Shown here one piece after another: positions 48,231 to 60,184 of a stretch of 64,000 nt of DNA. The position numbers were made by a program, and so were the translations under genes. Each line of letters begins with the position of its first letter. Position 1 is the stretch's first letter. The notes under the pieces were generated by a model, which was not told the origin of the DNA, made no database searches, and worked only from the letters and a program-made list of their open reading frames with translations. The stretch comes from Heterocephalus glaber (Eukaryota > Chordata > Mammalia > Rodentia > Bathyergidae): positions 7,998,942-8,062,941 of the forward strand of contig NW_004624742.1 in NCBI RefSeq assembly GCF_000247695.1, written 5' to 3'.

Positions 48231-48313
48231 TTTTTTTTGGTACCGGGGATCGAACTCGGCTCCTTGCACCTGTGCAGCAGGCGGTGAAACCACTGAGCTA
48301 AATCCCTGGCCCC
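48231..48313 (-). repeat. ID-type SINE (GGTGAAACC subtype)
   Basis: TTGGTACCGGGGATCGAACT, AGCAGGCGGTGAAACC, GAGCTAAATCCCTGGCC. Flanked by TGTGTTAAT on both sides. Confidence 0.93.
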
Positions 48314-48567
48314 CTGTGTTAATTCTTTAGTGAGCCTTATTTGTAAGACATTTTGCTTACTCCATGGGGAAAGAAAGCAATGTTGCCACATTGCCTTTTT
48401 CAAATCTTACTAATGGTGGTGGGTTGGGGAGAATCATGTGCTCTCCCCTAATCCCTCCTTTTCTGTCTCTGTGCTTCTGTTTCCTATTTTTTTACTTCCT
48501 TTATTTCACTATGAACCTTACACTTAACCTGATTTCTCCTCTGAGAAATTAGTTTGCCCTAGGAACC

Positions 48568-48948
48568 TGGTATGGTTTGGATTAGTGTCCTGAAAGGCCT
48601 ATGTATTAAAGGCATGGCCGCCAGCCTATGGCACTCTTGGGCAGTAGTAGAACCTTTAAGAGGTGGAGCCTGGTAGAAGGGAGTTAGGTCACTGGGGTGT
48701 GCCACTGAGGGCAACATTGGGACCCTAGCCTCTTCTTGTTTCTTCTTGCAGCTACCATGAGGTAGGTAGGCAGGCCTCCTCTACCACACACTCCCGCCAT
48801 GACATGCTGCCTCTCCACAGGGCCAAAAGCAATGGGTGAACTGATCAGGGACTTAAATCTCTGAAACTATGAAGCAAAGTAAACCTTTCCTCTTTTAAAG
48901 TTGACTTACTTCAGGCACTGTTATAGTAATGCAAAGCTGACTAGTACA
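48568..48948 (+). mobile_element. MaLR-type LTR (MST/MLT1-like), sense
   Basis: It begins TGGTATGGTTTGGATTAGTG, contains GTGGAGCCTGGTAG, GCTACCATGAG and CACTCCCGCCATGACATG, has the poly(A)-region motif AAGTAAACCTTTCC, and ends GCTGACTAGTACA. These are the hallmark blocks of the ERVL-MaLR LTR family of mammals. Confidence 0.8.
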
Positions 48949-49395
48949 AGACACTGAATGAACAATGTGCACCTGAGGCTGTGTAAAAAGGGAAAAAGAG
49001 GCACATCTTTTTCTTGGTCTACATTTTCCCTTTTCATGCCTCATCCTCACTGCCTTTACTGTGACCCAGAATTTGGGGTTAACCCTTTCCGTATGTTATG
49101 GCAAGGAAGAAAGGTGGCCAGTGAAGGCCAAATGAAAACCATTCTCTTTTCTGCCTCTCCAAATCTGTCTTCTTACTTAATCCTCATTTAAAATGCAGGG
49201 GAAAGGCTACACTTCCAGCTCCATCTCCTAAATCTTGTTTGTGTCATGGATTTTCCTTCCTAATACTACACCAGATTAGATCCAACTCTCTCCTTCAAAT
49301 TTATTGATAGTATAGTTTTGGAAAAAGTTATTAATTCTGTCATGCTGCTTTAAGTCTTTTCTTAAAAAATAATTCATTTTCCTTTTGTTCCTTTG

Positions 49396-49477
49396 GTTTT
49401 TTTTTGGCACAGGGATCAAACTCAGGATCTTGTGCTTGTGAGGCAGGTGCGGTGCCACTGAGCTAAATCCCCAGTCC
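49396..49477 (-). repeat. ID-type SINE
   Basis: TTGGCACAGGGATCAAACTC ... CACTGAGCTAAATCCCCAG. Flanked by CCTTTTGTTC on both sides. Confidence 0.9.
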
Positions 49478-50215
49478 CTTTTGTTCTTTAAGAATGTTAA
49501 AATTTCAGCAGCCAGGAGACCTGCTCACCTATGACCCTAACTACTTCACATCTAGTGTCTGATATTATTTCCTCACTTTGCTAAAATAGAGCTCCATTCT
49601 GTTACTAGGCTGCAGATTTCTTTAGAGTAGAGCGTTTATGTCATGCATATGCATATCCTTAAAACATATGTTGCAGGCAAACCACACAAGCTAAATAAAT
49701 CACATAGTCCTAGTGTCATTAAAATTTCAGACCAGCTCACATTTTAATTTTCCTGACACCTTGTGGCCTCATTTCTCATGAATCATGACAACCTCATTGC
49801 CCCAGATGTGTTCCAGTCAGATGTTTCAGTGATAATCACAGACAAGTACTAATTCATCGTAAGTTTCAAGTTCTGCTTCAGAAGCTACTGTCTTATACTA
49901 TTTTGCATCCCCATCCTTCTCTGCAGTACCCAGAAAATAACAGGACTTGAACAACTGCTTGCTGAATAAATCAACATAGGTCATAGGTGAATGCAGGTGA
50001 TTATTCATGGTGGAGTGCTTATTCAACTCAGATTTGGAGTGATCCTAATTAGCTGCAGTGACAGTGATAATTAGCAAACTACTTGTGCTATACTCGACTG
50101 TTTTTGGTAGATTTGATTACTGTCTCTTTCATATATTTTTTTATTCCCTGGAGGGAACTGGGCTTATCCATTTAAGCAGAGGACAGTTTCAAGAAGAATG
50201 TGCACCTGTGTGGAG

Positions 50216-50600
50216 TAATGGTTCCCAAACTCTTTGATCTCTGGACTCCTTCATACTCTACATACAATGAGGAGAACACTAAAGTGTTGATGCTTTATAA
50301 CCATGAATAATTTCATGTTAGAACTAAAACCAAGAAATTTAAAAAATACACATTAATTCATTAAAAAATCTCATTTCATGTTAATATATATTATTAGGAA
50401 AATACATTTTCCAAACACAAAAATTAGTGAGAATAATGGCATTGTTTTACATTTTTATGAATTTCCTTAATACTGGCTCAATGTAAAGACACCTGGATTC
50501 TTGATTTAGTGTCTACATTCAAGATACTGTAATATGTTGTTTGGGAGGAAAAACAAATTAAACAAAGATATATAGTTAGAAATGTATCTTAATAGCTTTT
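50216..50600 (+). mobile_element. hAT-type DNA transposon remnant, left part
   Basis: AATGGTTCCCAAACTCTTTG, continuing ATCTCTGGACTCC, then GAACTAAAACCAAGAAATTT and GCATTGTTTTACATTTTTAT are hallmark blocks of a CAGTGGTTCTCAAA-ended hAT family. A possible right terminus, CACACTTTGAGAACCAC, occurs at 52255-52271, with later insertions (MaLR LTR, B1) between. Whether the two ends belong together is inferred. Confidence 0.5.
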
Positions 50601-50985
50601 TCAGGTCATTGTGGATATTCATTTTTTAAGACTATATTGAATTTTGATGAAGTTGACTTACAACATAAAACCTGGAAACCTTATCAACAAACTTTCAAAT
50701 TCTACATTAAAACCCTTTAGTCTGTCTTGAATTCTCAACGTGTTTGTTACCCATGCATGATTTTGTAGCACCATGTATTGGTAACCTGGAAAATAATGGG
50801 TCACTGAGTTATGGGATGTTTTATGTATTGACACACTTCATTACAAAATAGAAAAAAGCATGTTCATTAATATCACCATGCTATCATCAGAAAAATTTTT
50901 AAGTACTAAGAAACTGTCAAGTTTATTGGGAGGTTACAAGTTCTCCAAAATTCTAATTATCACTTGAAAATTAGAACTTTGTCAT

Positions 50986-51400
50986 TGCCTTAGTTATTTC
51001 TCTCTCATTGCTGAGACAAAACACTTGACACCCAAAGTTAAAAGAGAAAAGGTTTATTTAGCTCCCAGTTTGTAGAAATCTCAGTCCATAGTTGGCTGGC
51101 TCCAAGGCCCAGAGGTTTGGCAGACAGGCATCGCAGAGGAGAAACAGTCCATAGCAGGTGGAAGACAGCAAAAGCAGGGAAGCAAGGGACCTTATCAGCT
51201 TCTTTCTGCCCCTTTTATACTTTATCTAGGCTATCAGGATTAGGGTGGTGCCAAACCAATTAGTGGACTGATTTAGTAATCACACACCCTTAATCCCAAC
51301 ATTACACTCTAGCTTCAGCCACCTCTGAAAAAGCCTCAGCTATGACCACATGAGGCTTTGGTGGGTGGGTGGGTGGGGGGCATCTAGACACAAACCATAA
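50986..51400 (-). mobile_element. MaLR-type LTR, antisense
   Basis: On the minus strand it starts TTATGGTTTGTGTCTAG and ends with GTCAAGTGTTTTGTCTCAGC. AAATAAACCTTTTC marks the poly(A) region and TGGACTGAGATTTC the conserved block. It belongs to the same LTR superfamily as 48568-48948 but is in the opposite orientation. A (GGGT)n tract lies inside its U3. Confidence 0.7.
51360..51380. repeat. (GGGT)n microsatellite
   Basis: GTGGGTGGGTGGGTGGGGGG, four G-runs in a row. It could form a G-quadruplex on the plus strand. It lies inside the antisense MaLR LTR. Confidence 0.8.
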
Positions 51401-51746
51401 GAATTATGAACAAATCTTTGTTATTTTCCTGTAAACTCAGGGTCACTTAATTCATAATAAGTCACAAACACGTCTGAACTTCAATTGTTGTATTCAAGTA
51501 AGAGTAGTGTAACATAATAAAGTAGATAATTCAACTTTCAATTCAAACATCACACAAGGCTTTTCCTTGAGACATCATTGTGTTTTTGAATGCTGCAGAA
51601 CTGCTGTGTATTTTTCCCATTTCATCACAGTGTTTTAAGTTACTAAAATAATTTGTACTGCTTCAACAAGGACATTAAGTGAAACTCACTTTTAAAAAAA
51701 AATACTTCATCCCAACTCATTGAAGAGTAAGTGATGGGGGAGGGCT

Positions 51747-51895
51747 TTTTTTTTTTTTTTGAGATAGGGTCTTGCTATGGAGTTCAGGCTGGCCTTAAAT
51801 TCACTATGTAGTCAAGGTTGGCCTGGAACTCATGGCAATCCTCCTGCCTCGGCCTTCTGAGTGCTGGGATTACAGGCATGGGCCACCGCACCTAG
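51747..51895 (-). repeat. B1 SINE
   Basis: The plus strand shows a T tail, GAGATAGGGTCTTGCTATGG, two GGCTGGCC/GGTTGGCC blocks about 29 bp apart (the B1 internal duplication), TGCCTCGGCCTTCTGAGTGC and GGCCACCGCACC. Confidence 0.92.
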
Positions 51896-52077
51896 AGAGA
51901 CACACTTTTAATAAAATGGAAGCATCTACCCAGCAATATAATCCCTTAAGTATAATCTCCTACTTCTAGCTTGATTCATGCAAAGACATCTTACCCACCA
52001 CATATTTGCACCATTGGTAAAAAGGTAAAAGAATGCATTAAACTTTTTGACCTTGTAGGGACCTTTAAAGAGTCTGG

Positions 52078-52215
52078 GTTCCAGGCGTGGTGGTACACAC
52101 CTATAATTCCAGTGCTTGAGAGGCTAAAGCAAGGAGATTGGGAATTCAAAGTAGCCTGAGCTACATAGCAAGTCCCAGGCCCCAAAATTCCAAAACCAAA
52201 CAAAAACAAAACAAA
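52078..52215 (+). repeat. B1-like SINE
   Basis: GTTCCAGGCGTGGTGGTACA, CCAGTGCTTGAGAGGCTAAA, GCCTGAGCTACATAGCAAGT and an AACAAAAC-rich tail. Confidence 0.85.
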
Positions 52216-52308
52216 CAACCTCCCCAGTAAACAAAAAGTGTGGTTCCCATTGTCCACACTTTGAGAACCACCCAGGCAGAGGTTCACTGTATTACTATTA
52301 TTATGTTT

Positions 52309-52391
52309 TCCTTTTCTGGTACTGGGGATTGAACTCAAGACCTTGTGCTTGCGAGGCAGGCGCAGCACCACTGAGCTAAATCCCCAGCCCC
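52309..52391 (-). repeat. ID-type SINE
   Basis: CTGGTACTGGGGATTGAACT ... CACTGAGCTAAATCCCCAGC. Flanked by CACTGTATTA / CAGTGTATTA. Confidence 0.9.
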
Positions 52392-53059
52392 AGTGTATTA
52401 TATAGACAGAATTTATGTTTTAATGTATAACAAAGCTCCAAGCTGACATCCAGCACAGCATTAGTCCTTAATATTTTTGATACAAAAAAGGGAATAAGGG
52501 GAAGAGTTAAATAAAAATCTCCCAACTAAAAAGACAGTGGATGGACCTTTGCATGCTTAATTAAAACCTTTTTTCTTTTTGGTATTATTCTTTTACACTT
52601 TTCAGTGCCTCTGAAGTCATGCATTACAGTGGCAGCTACACCTTATTTCTCTATCATTATCACTGTCATTTCCAAGTTACTTGTGACAATTTCAAGAGTT
52701 ATCACTGAAAGCTAAGGGAGCTACCTTTGAATAAATGGTCTGGCTTAAATATTAACAAGCTAATAATCAAGCAACATAATTTTATTTCCACTCAAATATT
52801 TTTAAACTTTAGAAATGTAAATGATTATCTTTATACCTCCTCCAATTTTCCTCTTATTTGATCTATCAGCAGCATTTTACATAATGTTGCCATGCCTCAC
52901 TTGGCTGTTAGGACATCACAGACTTCAAGTTTTCTTCCTCCTTCTCTGGCTGTTCCTTCCTGTATGTCATTGTTCTTTCCTCCTCTTCTCCCTGACCTTT
53001 TATTTTCAAGTGCCCAAGTACTTAGTTTTTGGTACTTCTCACTTCCTAACTCCTTCACT

Positions 53060-53345
53060 GTCCTGAATGTAGCTGGTCTCAATGCTTTTAATACCATCCA
53101 CACTGAACACAAATTCATATTTCTTTCCAGACTGAGATTCAACTTGACCTCTCCACTCAGATCTTCACTACACATGTCAAACTCAGTGCAACCAAAGCCT
53201 ACTCCCATTACCATAGCAAAGCCCTGCTCCACTTGCAGCTTTCTTGTCTCTATCTTTCCAGTTTCCAAGGCCAAAAACCTGAGAGCCATCCTTAACTCCT
53301 CTATTTCTTATTGCCTCTCTCCTTCCACAACAAACATTTCACAAA
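53060..53345 (+). mobile_element. LINE-2 remnant
   Basis: CCACTCAGATCTTCACTACA, CATGTCAAACTCAGTGCAAC and AAGGCCAAAAACCTGAGAGC resemble LINE-2 3'-region sequence in sense orientation. Strongly diverged. Confidence 0.5.
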
Positions 53346-53974
53346 GACAGGACTTTTCTTTTCAGTTCTATTTTGTTTGTAGATTTATCACAAATACATA
53401 GACAATGATGCTCTGCATACAGTAGATAATACTTGAAAAATAAATTTGTGAATATTTGTAATTTTAATGAAGAAAGGGATGTAGCTGCTTGAAGTTTAGA
53501 AATAATAACTACACAAAGTGTGCAGCTGAGTACTCTCATCAGAGGAAGGTCCTTCAATACAGGGCCAGGACATTACCACAGTTGAGGCCAGCACAGAGAG
53601 GTACAAAATAGAAAGAACACAGAAATACTGGAATTTTACACTATGGGTTTCCCCAGTTGTACCCAAAGGCTCCACAAATCAAAATAAGTCATCAGGATAT
53701 GCTCCAAACACAAGTTAGAGAATACACTGCTTTTCTCCAGCAGTGTGAAGATGAAAATGGAAATCAGGAGAAAAAGGTCACACATTCCCAATAACATAAA
53801 AATTACAAGTTTTTCCCATGAAAGAGCATGACTCTAGATCTTGTTTTATTATATAGTATGGTACACATGTTAAAGCAGTTCTATAACGATCCACTAAGAA
53901 TGATATTAATTATATGGTTCTTTGGGAATATATTTAATTGAAAGAGAAAATCATAAATAGCTTATAAACCTTTA

Positions 53975-54110
53975 GAGGCTGAAAGTGACCAGAGATCATT
54001 CAGTCCATGTTCCTCATTTTATGGGTGAAAAACTTAAGCCAAGAGTGATTAGGTGATTTGCAGGTGGGATCCAGCCAGGGTTGAGCTAGGATATCTAAAC
54101 AAACATTCTT
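53975..54110 (+). repeat. MIR SINE
   Basis: CTCATTTTATGGGTGAAAAA, CTTAAGCCAAGAGTGATTAG and GGGTTGAGCTAGGATAT follow the MIR core. Diverged. Confidence 0.5.
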
Positions 54111-54344
54111 CTTCACTGTGGAGCTCCCTTTGCTTTACCACGGGATACTGACTGGGACTTAAGGAACCCAGAATGTACAAAGAAACAAGTAATTTAAGTA
54201 GAAGTTCCCCTGAATTTAAATCTCTTTTCATGTCACTTATTTGATAAATAAAGTAATAAGCTACTGTTAATACAGTTAATGCTTCTTCAGCTACACTGCC
54301 TTTATGGCATCTAAAACGAGAGCACTTTGACTCCTTAAAGGAGT

Positions 54345-54427
54345 CTTTATTTTTGGTACCAGGGATCGAACTCAGGTCCTTGCGCTTGTGCAGCAGGCAG
54401 CGAAACCACTGAGCTAAACCCCCAGCC
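54345..54427 (-). repeat. ID-type SINE at a palindromic target
   Basis: TTGGTACCAGGGATCGAACT, AGCAGGCAGCGAAACC, GAGCTAAACCCCCAGCC. Exact 14-bp duplication CTCCTTAAAGGAGT at 54331-54344 and 54428-54441. Confidence 0.94.
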
Positions 54428-56046
54428 CTCCTTAAAGGAGTAAGAGGCAAACTGAACTTGTAATCCAGTGCATGCTTCTGTATTTTCTAATTGGATATTT
54501 CTGTGATGTCATATGTTCAGCTGATGGTTTAGCTACATTGTCTGGAGAGTCTTCAAATTGGGGTTATCACTTTTCTAAGGGTGGTTGTGGCAGGAAACAA
54601 AATATATTCTAACCTTGCAATTCTAGTTCTCTTTTAACCCATGAAGAGATCACTCCTTTTTGTGATTATTCCCTTCACAGACTTAAAGAACAATATTTTT
54701 TATTCACATGTACTTGAGGATACACAAGTCCTTTACATTTCCAGTTATCGTTTGTAGTCATAAAGATATCACTTTGAATCTACTAAAATATGTCACATAT
54801 TCTGATCAGTAGCTGCTTTTTTTCTCACAGTATTATTCACTTTCCTTCACTAACATGACTAAAGTCATTATGAGAGTGATTATGTTAGGCACTATGATAA
54901 AGCAAATAGAAGAGAACAAAACAGAGAAGGTATTTGTACTTGTACATTCATGGAGGAAAGTTCACTGACAAAATTCCTAAGAAAACATGTATTGAAACTG
55001 CTCTTCTTTGAAAATGGGGATTTATTATTGTTTCCTGTTCCAGTGGTGGATTTACAGAGGTTATTTTATTTCACCAGGGATAAAATTTATATCTTGTTTA
55101 TTTCTGAATCTTCTGGAAAACAGCACAATGCCTATGCTTTAGAAGAAGCCCTCAATACATATTTTCTAAATTGAAATAAACTTATGCATACATTCACACA
55201 CAGATTCATATACCCAATTATGCATTGTGTAATAGAGGCCAAACTAATCTGTATCTTATTATCCTTTTTCATAAGGCTGATGCTGCAAATAATAGAAGAG
55301 TATTATCACATAGGTTCATATTACAAACAATGATTATGAAAAAAAATTCCACTACTGAAGAGAATGCTTGAGATGAGAAAATGAGTCAGAAATTATTTAT
55401 AATTCAATATTAAGGATCACTGCAATTTTAATGCACAATGTTCTGTCACTTTACTTTTTTAGATGTCAGCTTGCACCCAAAGAAATAGCCAAATTTTGTG
55501 ACTCCCTTGTCTGAACATTAATTTATTAAGAAATAAGTGACAGAAAACAGATCTCAACATATAATTCTTTTAACAATATATGGGTTTGGAATTTTGCATT
55601 TCTAAATCTTGCTAAGATTTTAAAAGAAGGCTTTAGCTTCTTTAGGATTTTTGTCAAATAGCTTCAGTTACATTTTATGATACTGATAATAATTTAACCC
55701 TTACCTTGTACATTTTGAGTGTATTTAAAGAAATCCTTTCGAAATGATGCTAAGCTGTGCTCTAATAGTCTTTTATAAATAACCATAAAAGATTATCAAT
55801 TATTCCTTTCCCCTGGCTGTGATATTTTAAACACACCAATGGTCTCTCTGAGAAATGCCTTAGCTCTCTGAACCTCACTGGCATTCTTATTTCATTATTT
55901 TTTCTATCTCTCTTAAACAAAGAACAGTCTTCTAAGAAGTAGAATGTATACACACCACTATCCCACAGATATCTATACCCTTGAAAAGGCTGTGCTTTCC
56001 CTCAAACTTCTAAGGTCACTGTGGTTTAGACGAAGTTTAGGTGTAG

Positions 56047-56196
56047 AGCCAGGCTTGGTGGCGCACGGCTGTAATTCCAGCACTCAGAAGGCTGAGATAG
56101 GAGGATAACTGGGAGTTCAACGCCAGCCCGGGCTACTTAGTGAGTTCAAGGCAGCCTGAACTACATAGTGAGACCCCGTTTAAAAAAAAAAAAAAA
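56047..56196 (+). repeat. B1 SINE
   Basis: GAGCCAGGCTTGGTGGCGCA, two CAGCC(C/T)G blocks 29-30 bp apart (CCAGCCCGGGCTACTTAGTG and GCAGCCTGAACTACATAGTG), GAGACCCCGTTT and an A tail. Confidence 0.92.
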
Positions 56197-56766
56197 TTAG
56201 TTTCATTGAATTAGTCTCAATATCCCGAATCTAGGCCTGAGTCACCTCAGAAATCTGTAATAACTGCTTTGAAGATGATTTATCTCTTCCCTGGGTAGAC
56301 AAAAAGAAACAGAGGTTTCTCTCCAATCTACCTCTGTACCTCGACAGAAAGAAGCACTGTGCTAAGCAGCAGTCAAACTGGCATGGACAGTGTAGGCCAG
56401 AAAGCTCAGGCAAATGACCTGGACAAGCCATTTGTGGGGAATGCTACTTCCTTTATAACCAATAAGCAGCAGGGAGGAGAAAACAGGGAGACTTCCACCC
56501 TCAAGAACACTAAAACCAAAGTTTCTTGTTTACTTTTTAACTTTTGGAATTTAGAATAATCTGAAAAGACAAAGGTCACCTCTTATTGCAGTCTTAGCTC
56601 TGGGGCCTAAAAATGCTCAAGAAATTGTCAAGTTGAATTCTTAAAGTTTCTATATAGGAAAGTTGTCATTTCTGTTCTGAAAGGAAATTTAGCCTGTTTT
56701 TCAAACACCTTTTTACAAATATGGTGGTAGGCTGATAAGTACTCATCAATCAAAAATGTGACAGGG

Positions 56767-56854
56767 GGGCCGGGAATTTAGCTCAGTGGTTCCAGCGCCT
56801 GCCTCGCAAGTGCAAGGTCCCAAGTTCGATCCCTGGTACCAAAAAAAAAAAAAA
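56767..56854 (+). repeat. ID-type SINE
   Basis: GGGCCGGGAATTTAGCTCAG ... CCCAAGTTCGATCCCTGG plus A tail. Flanked by GTGACAGGG on both sides. Confidence 0.93.
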
Positions 56855-57796
56855 GTGACAGGGAAGCTAAAGCAACTTGTGGTCAAAAAATTGCCACTTG
56901 ATTCTTTTTAATAGGGGAAAACTTTAAAATTTCCTGTTCTGTTAAATACAAAGTAATATTGCTCAGAATACAAGAGCCTGATTTTTAAAGTGAGAGACGG
57001 ACAAACTAATGGGTTTGATCCTTTTCAAACAGTGTGATCATTTTTCATTTCCTCCTTTAATAAACTAATCTTTACAGTCATCTAAAATTTAAAATTTCCC
57101 TTCTAGGATCAGGGACCATGGAAGGTTTGATGACAGCAGAAAAAGTCTTTCTACTGAGTAACGCTGTGGAGTGCCCAAGAAGGCTGCTTCCCATCTCACA
57201 TGTTTCGACTCTTGCTCTGTCTTTCCTGGTGGATGTGCTCAGGAAACCCACGATGAAAGGAAGACGTTTCAGGGCCTCCAGCTTCCAGGAGAAAATAGCT
57301 CAGTGGGAAGAGATCCACCACTACAAAACTTTTATTGCTAGACTATTAAAACTGATGTGAATGCATCTGAAAATTAGAATATTAGGTTTTGTGTATACAG
57401 CTGATAAATATTTAATGCAAAGGTTTATGCATATAGGCAAAAGAATTGTTTTGTTTGGCTCTAAATTTAACATGTTGATTTAATGGTCATCTTTTCAGAA
57501 TTAGACATTCTGAGTTCCTTCTTCCAAGTTTTGTTTTCTCACAGCGAAACGAAGTAAAATCTAATGTGAAGATATGCAATACTCCTCGAGTCACACCTGA
57601 GGGATCAAAGAATTCTTTAAATGAAGGGTCTAGAAGGATGTGGTCCAAGGCTGCTGGCCTCTCAAATACAGATTGTGCCAAAAATCTATATGAAAACATT
57701 TCTTAGAAAATACATTGTTTTTGAAAATGAATATATTCTTCAATTAAAAAAGATAAAAATAACAACCTTTCCTCGAAAAATAGTGAAACTATTTTC

Positions 57797-57886
57797 TTTT
57801 TTCTTTTTTTTTGGTACCGGAGATCGAACTCGGGACCTTGCACTTGCCAGGCAGGCACTGGAACCACTGAGCTAAATCCCCGGCCC
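57797..57886 (-). repeat. ID-type SINE
   Basis: TTGGTACCGGAGATCGAACT ... CACTGAGCTAAATCCCCGGC. Flanked by an exact AGTGAAACTATTTTC duplication (57782-57796, 57887-57901). Confidence 0.94.
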
Positions 57887-57989
57887 AGTGAAACTATTTT
57901 CAGTGATACTCATGACATGAAAGCAAAGACCAAATGATTCATGTGGATGTTGAAAAGTCACTACAACAAAGGTATAAATAATAGTGGCA

Positions 57990-58322
57990 GGGCCTTGCGT
58001 GTACTAATCCCACAGCTAGAATGTTCTTTTGCTCCTCCCCACTGCTTTGACAACTGCTGAGCTTACTGCAGACCTAGGCACCGTTCTGATCCAGCATCAG
58101 ACTCTGAGAGTGCTACGGCCATCCCACCATGTCCCCTGACTTAGACACAATTTTCTATTCACTTGTATTCAAGGATTCATGTTGGTCTCCCCCCACAATA
58201 AGCTCCGTGAAGGAGGGGATACTTTCTGTTTTTTTCTTTCTGTTTTTTTCACCATTGTTTTCTCAACATCTCAGAATTTGACAATAAGTGCACAATATAC
58301 ATTCATTGAATAAATAAATCAA
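57990..58322 (+). mobile_element. LINE-2 3' end
   Basis: ACAATAAGCTCCGTGAAGG, GGGATACTTTCTGTTTT and the terminal ATATACATTCATTGAATAAA follow the LINE-2 3'-end pattern (AAGCTCC...GGGCAGGGA...AATAAATATTTGTTGAATGA). Confidence 0.65.
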
Positions 58323-59151
58323 TTATTAATTAAAATTTCAAGTCAATCCAACTGTAAGACCTTGAATTTATTCACCAGAATGTTGTCAGCAAAAAAGAGG
58401 AGAGAAAAAATATAAAGCCCATCAGATAAGTTGGATTAAGACTGAAAGCAGTGCCACCTTAACAGACAAACTGTGTAATATTTTGAGATGGCTTACTTGC
58501 AGCTGCTATTATTAGTAAGACTGTTTGCTTGGGGTTAGATGAGGTCTCACTGAGAAAAAGCATCTCAAAAATATCTAAAGCCTTGCCAAATGTATTTTTA
58601 AAAATGGTTGAAAGACTTAGAAAACAAGATAGAGAAGCCTAGCAATATATCAGCCTGCATGTTGACATGGAGTTGGTTTTAGACCTGGTTTTGTCCAGCA
58701 ACTGCATCAGTAGGATGAAAAGGTGGGTGAGAGATGCTTGGAAGGAACAAGACTAGCTCAAGATTTGTTAAACTGTGTGGCTTAGAAATATTAATTACAA
58801 ATACTAAACAAATGAAAAACTGCATAGAAAGGTCACAGGAATTCAATTAAAAGGTTTAGTAGAAAATTATTAAGGTTTAGTAGAAAAAAAGTAAGGCAGA
58901 AACAAGAATAAGTTTACTCTTAAAAGTCAAGTACTTTAAAGATGACAGACTTTTGTAAATTCTGAAGAAGAATTTAGGAATGAAGCAGATGATTTTTGGA
59001 TGGTGGAAAATAGGCTTTGAGCCAAGGGGAAAGACAAGGTTTATGGAAAACTGTGGAGATGTTTGTTTTTATTTGTTCTGTTCTTTTCAGATGACCTATC
59101 ATCTTAAAAAGTTAACAGAGACCAGTATTTCAGGGACCAAAAAACGGTTAC

Positions 59152-59340
59152 AGTTAGGCATTATGGTGTATTCCTGTAATCCCAGTACTCTGGGAAGCTA
59201 AGGCAGGAAAATGGCAAGTTAGAGCCCATCCTAGGGAACTTAGTGACTTAGGAAGACTCTGTCTCAAAAAAACGATGAAGGGGGTACTGGGGATGTAACA
59301 CAGTATGAAAGCTCTGGCTTCAACCCCCAGTACCAGAAAT
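59152..59340 (+). repeat. B1-dID composite SINE
   Basis: A B1 unit (AGTTAGGCATTATGGTGTAT ... GACTCTGTCTC) runs through an A-rich linker into an ID-type unit (GGGGTACTGGGGATGTAACA ... CAACCCCCAGTACC), the B1-dID order. Confidence 0.8.
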
Positions 59341-59850
59341 GAGTGAATTAATAAATCAATGAATAAATAAATAATGGTTACATGGGCATAAAAGAGTTTC
59401 TGCAAAATAAATAAATACTGACTCAACAGAAAAATGGAAATTGGTGGAAAAATAGATTGGTGCATTTCAATGTCTTTGGATATGAGCAGGGTCTGCTTTG
59501 AGATTCTTGTGGCAAAGAAGTGGGATTTGGAAAAATGGAGGGGAAAAAAACCTAGGATCCAATTCAGCCTGACCCGTCTCCTGCTGCAGGCTAAGGGGTC
59601 ACATATTGTCAGTGGAGACAGCCACTGAGTACAGAGTTTCTCAAGGACAGATGTAGTGTGTTTGAAAGCTTTATATCTCTAACACCTACCACAGGGCCTG
59701 GAAGCTTCACTCATCTTCCTTCAAGTACTACAATAGCTTTTATCTGTAAGGTATGGAGCTCATTAGTGTGAATAAAGGAGTAAGGAGGACATAGTCTGTC
59801 TTTATGAAATTTGCACTATGGTGGAAAGACAGTAAATAATCACACACACA

Positions 59851-59941
59851 TTTTTTTTTTTTTTTTTTGTACGAGGGATCGAATTCGGGTCCTTGCGCTT
59901 GCGCAGCAGGTGGTGAAACCACTGAGCTAAATCCCCAGCCC
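59851..59941 (-). repeat. ID-type SINE (GGTGAAACC subtype)
   Basis: Long T tail, GTACGAGGGATCGAATTCGG, AGCAGGTGGTGAAACC, GAGCTAAATCCCCAGCC. Flanked by ATCACACACACATTT / ATCACATACACATTT. Confidence 0.93.
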
Positions 59942-60097
59942 CATCACATACACATTTAATCACAACTGTGATAAATAAGATGAAGTAGAAGTTTAAGGTG
60001 ATGTGGTAGTATAAGAAGACAGCTGAGACACTTGGGGTGTAGGAAGTAATGCCTGTACAGGTATAGTAAGTATAAGTTATAAAGGCTACCTAAAGCT

Positions 60098-60184
60098 GGG
60101 CCAGGGATTTAGCTCAGTGGTTCCACTGCTTGCCTTGCAAGCACAAGGACCCGAGTCCAATCCCCGGTACCAAAAAATAAAAAA
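60098..60184 (+). repeat. ID-type SINE
   Basis: GGGCCAGGGATTTAGCTCAG ... CCCGAGTCCAATCCCCGG. Flanked by GCTACCTAAAGCT on both sides. Confidence 0.93.

Noticed and set aside
53060..53401. Frames of 130 and 169 codons on opposite strands
   Set aside because: They run through a LINE-2-like remnant and low-complexity pyrimidine sequence; no domain is visible.
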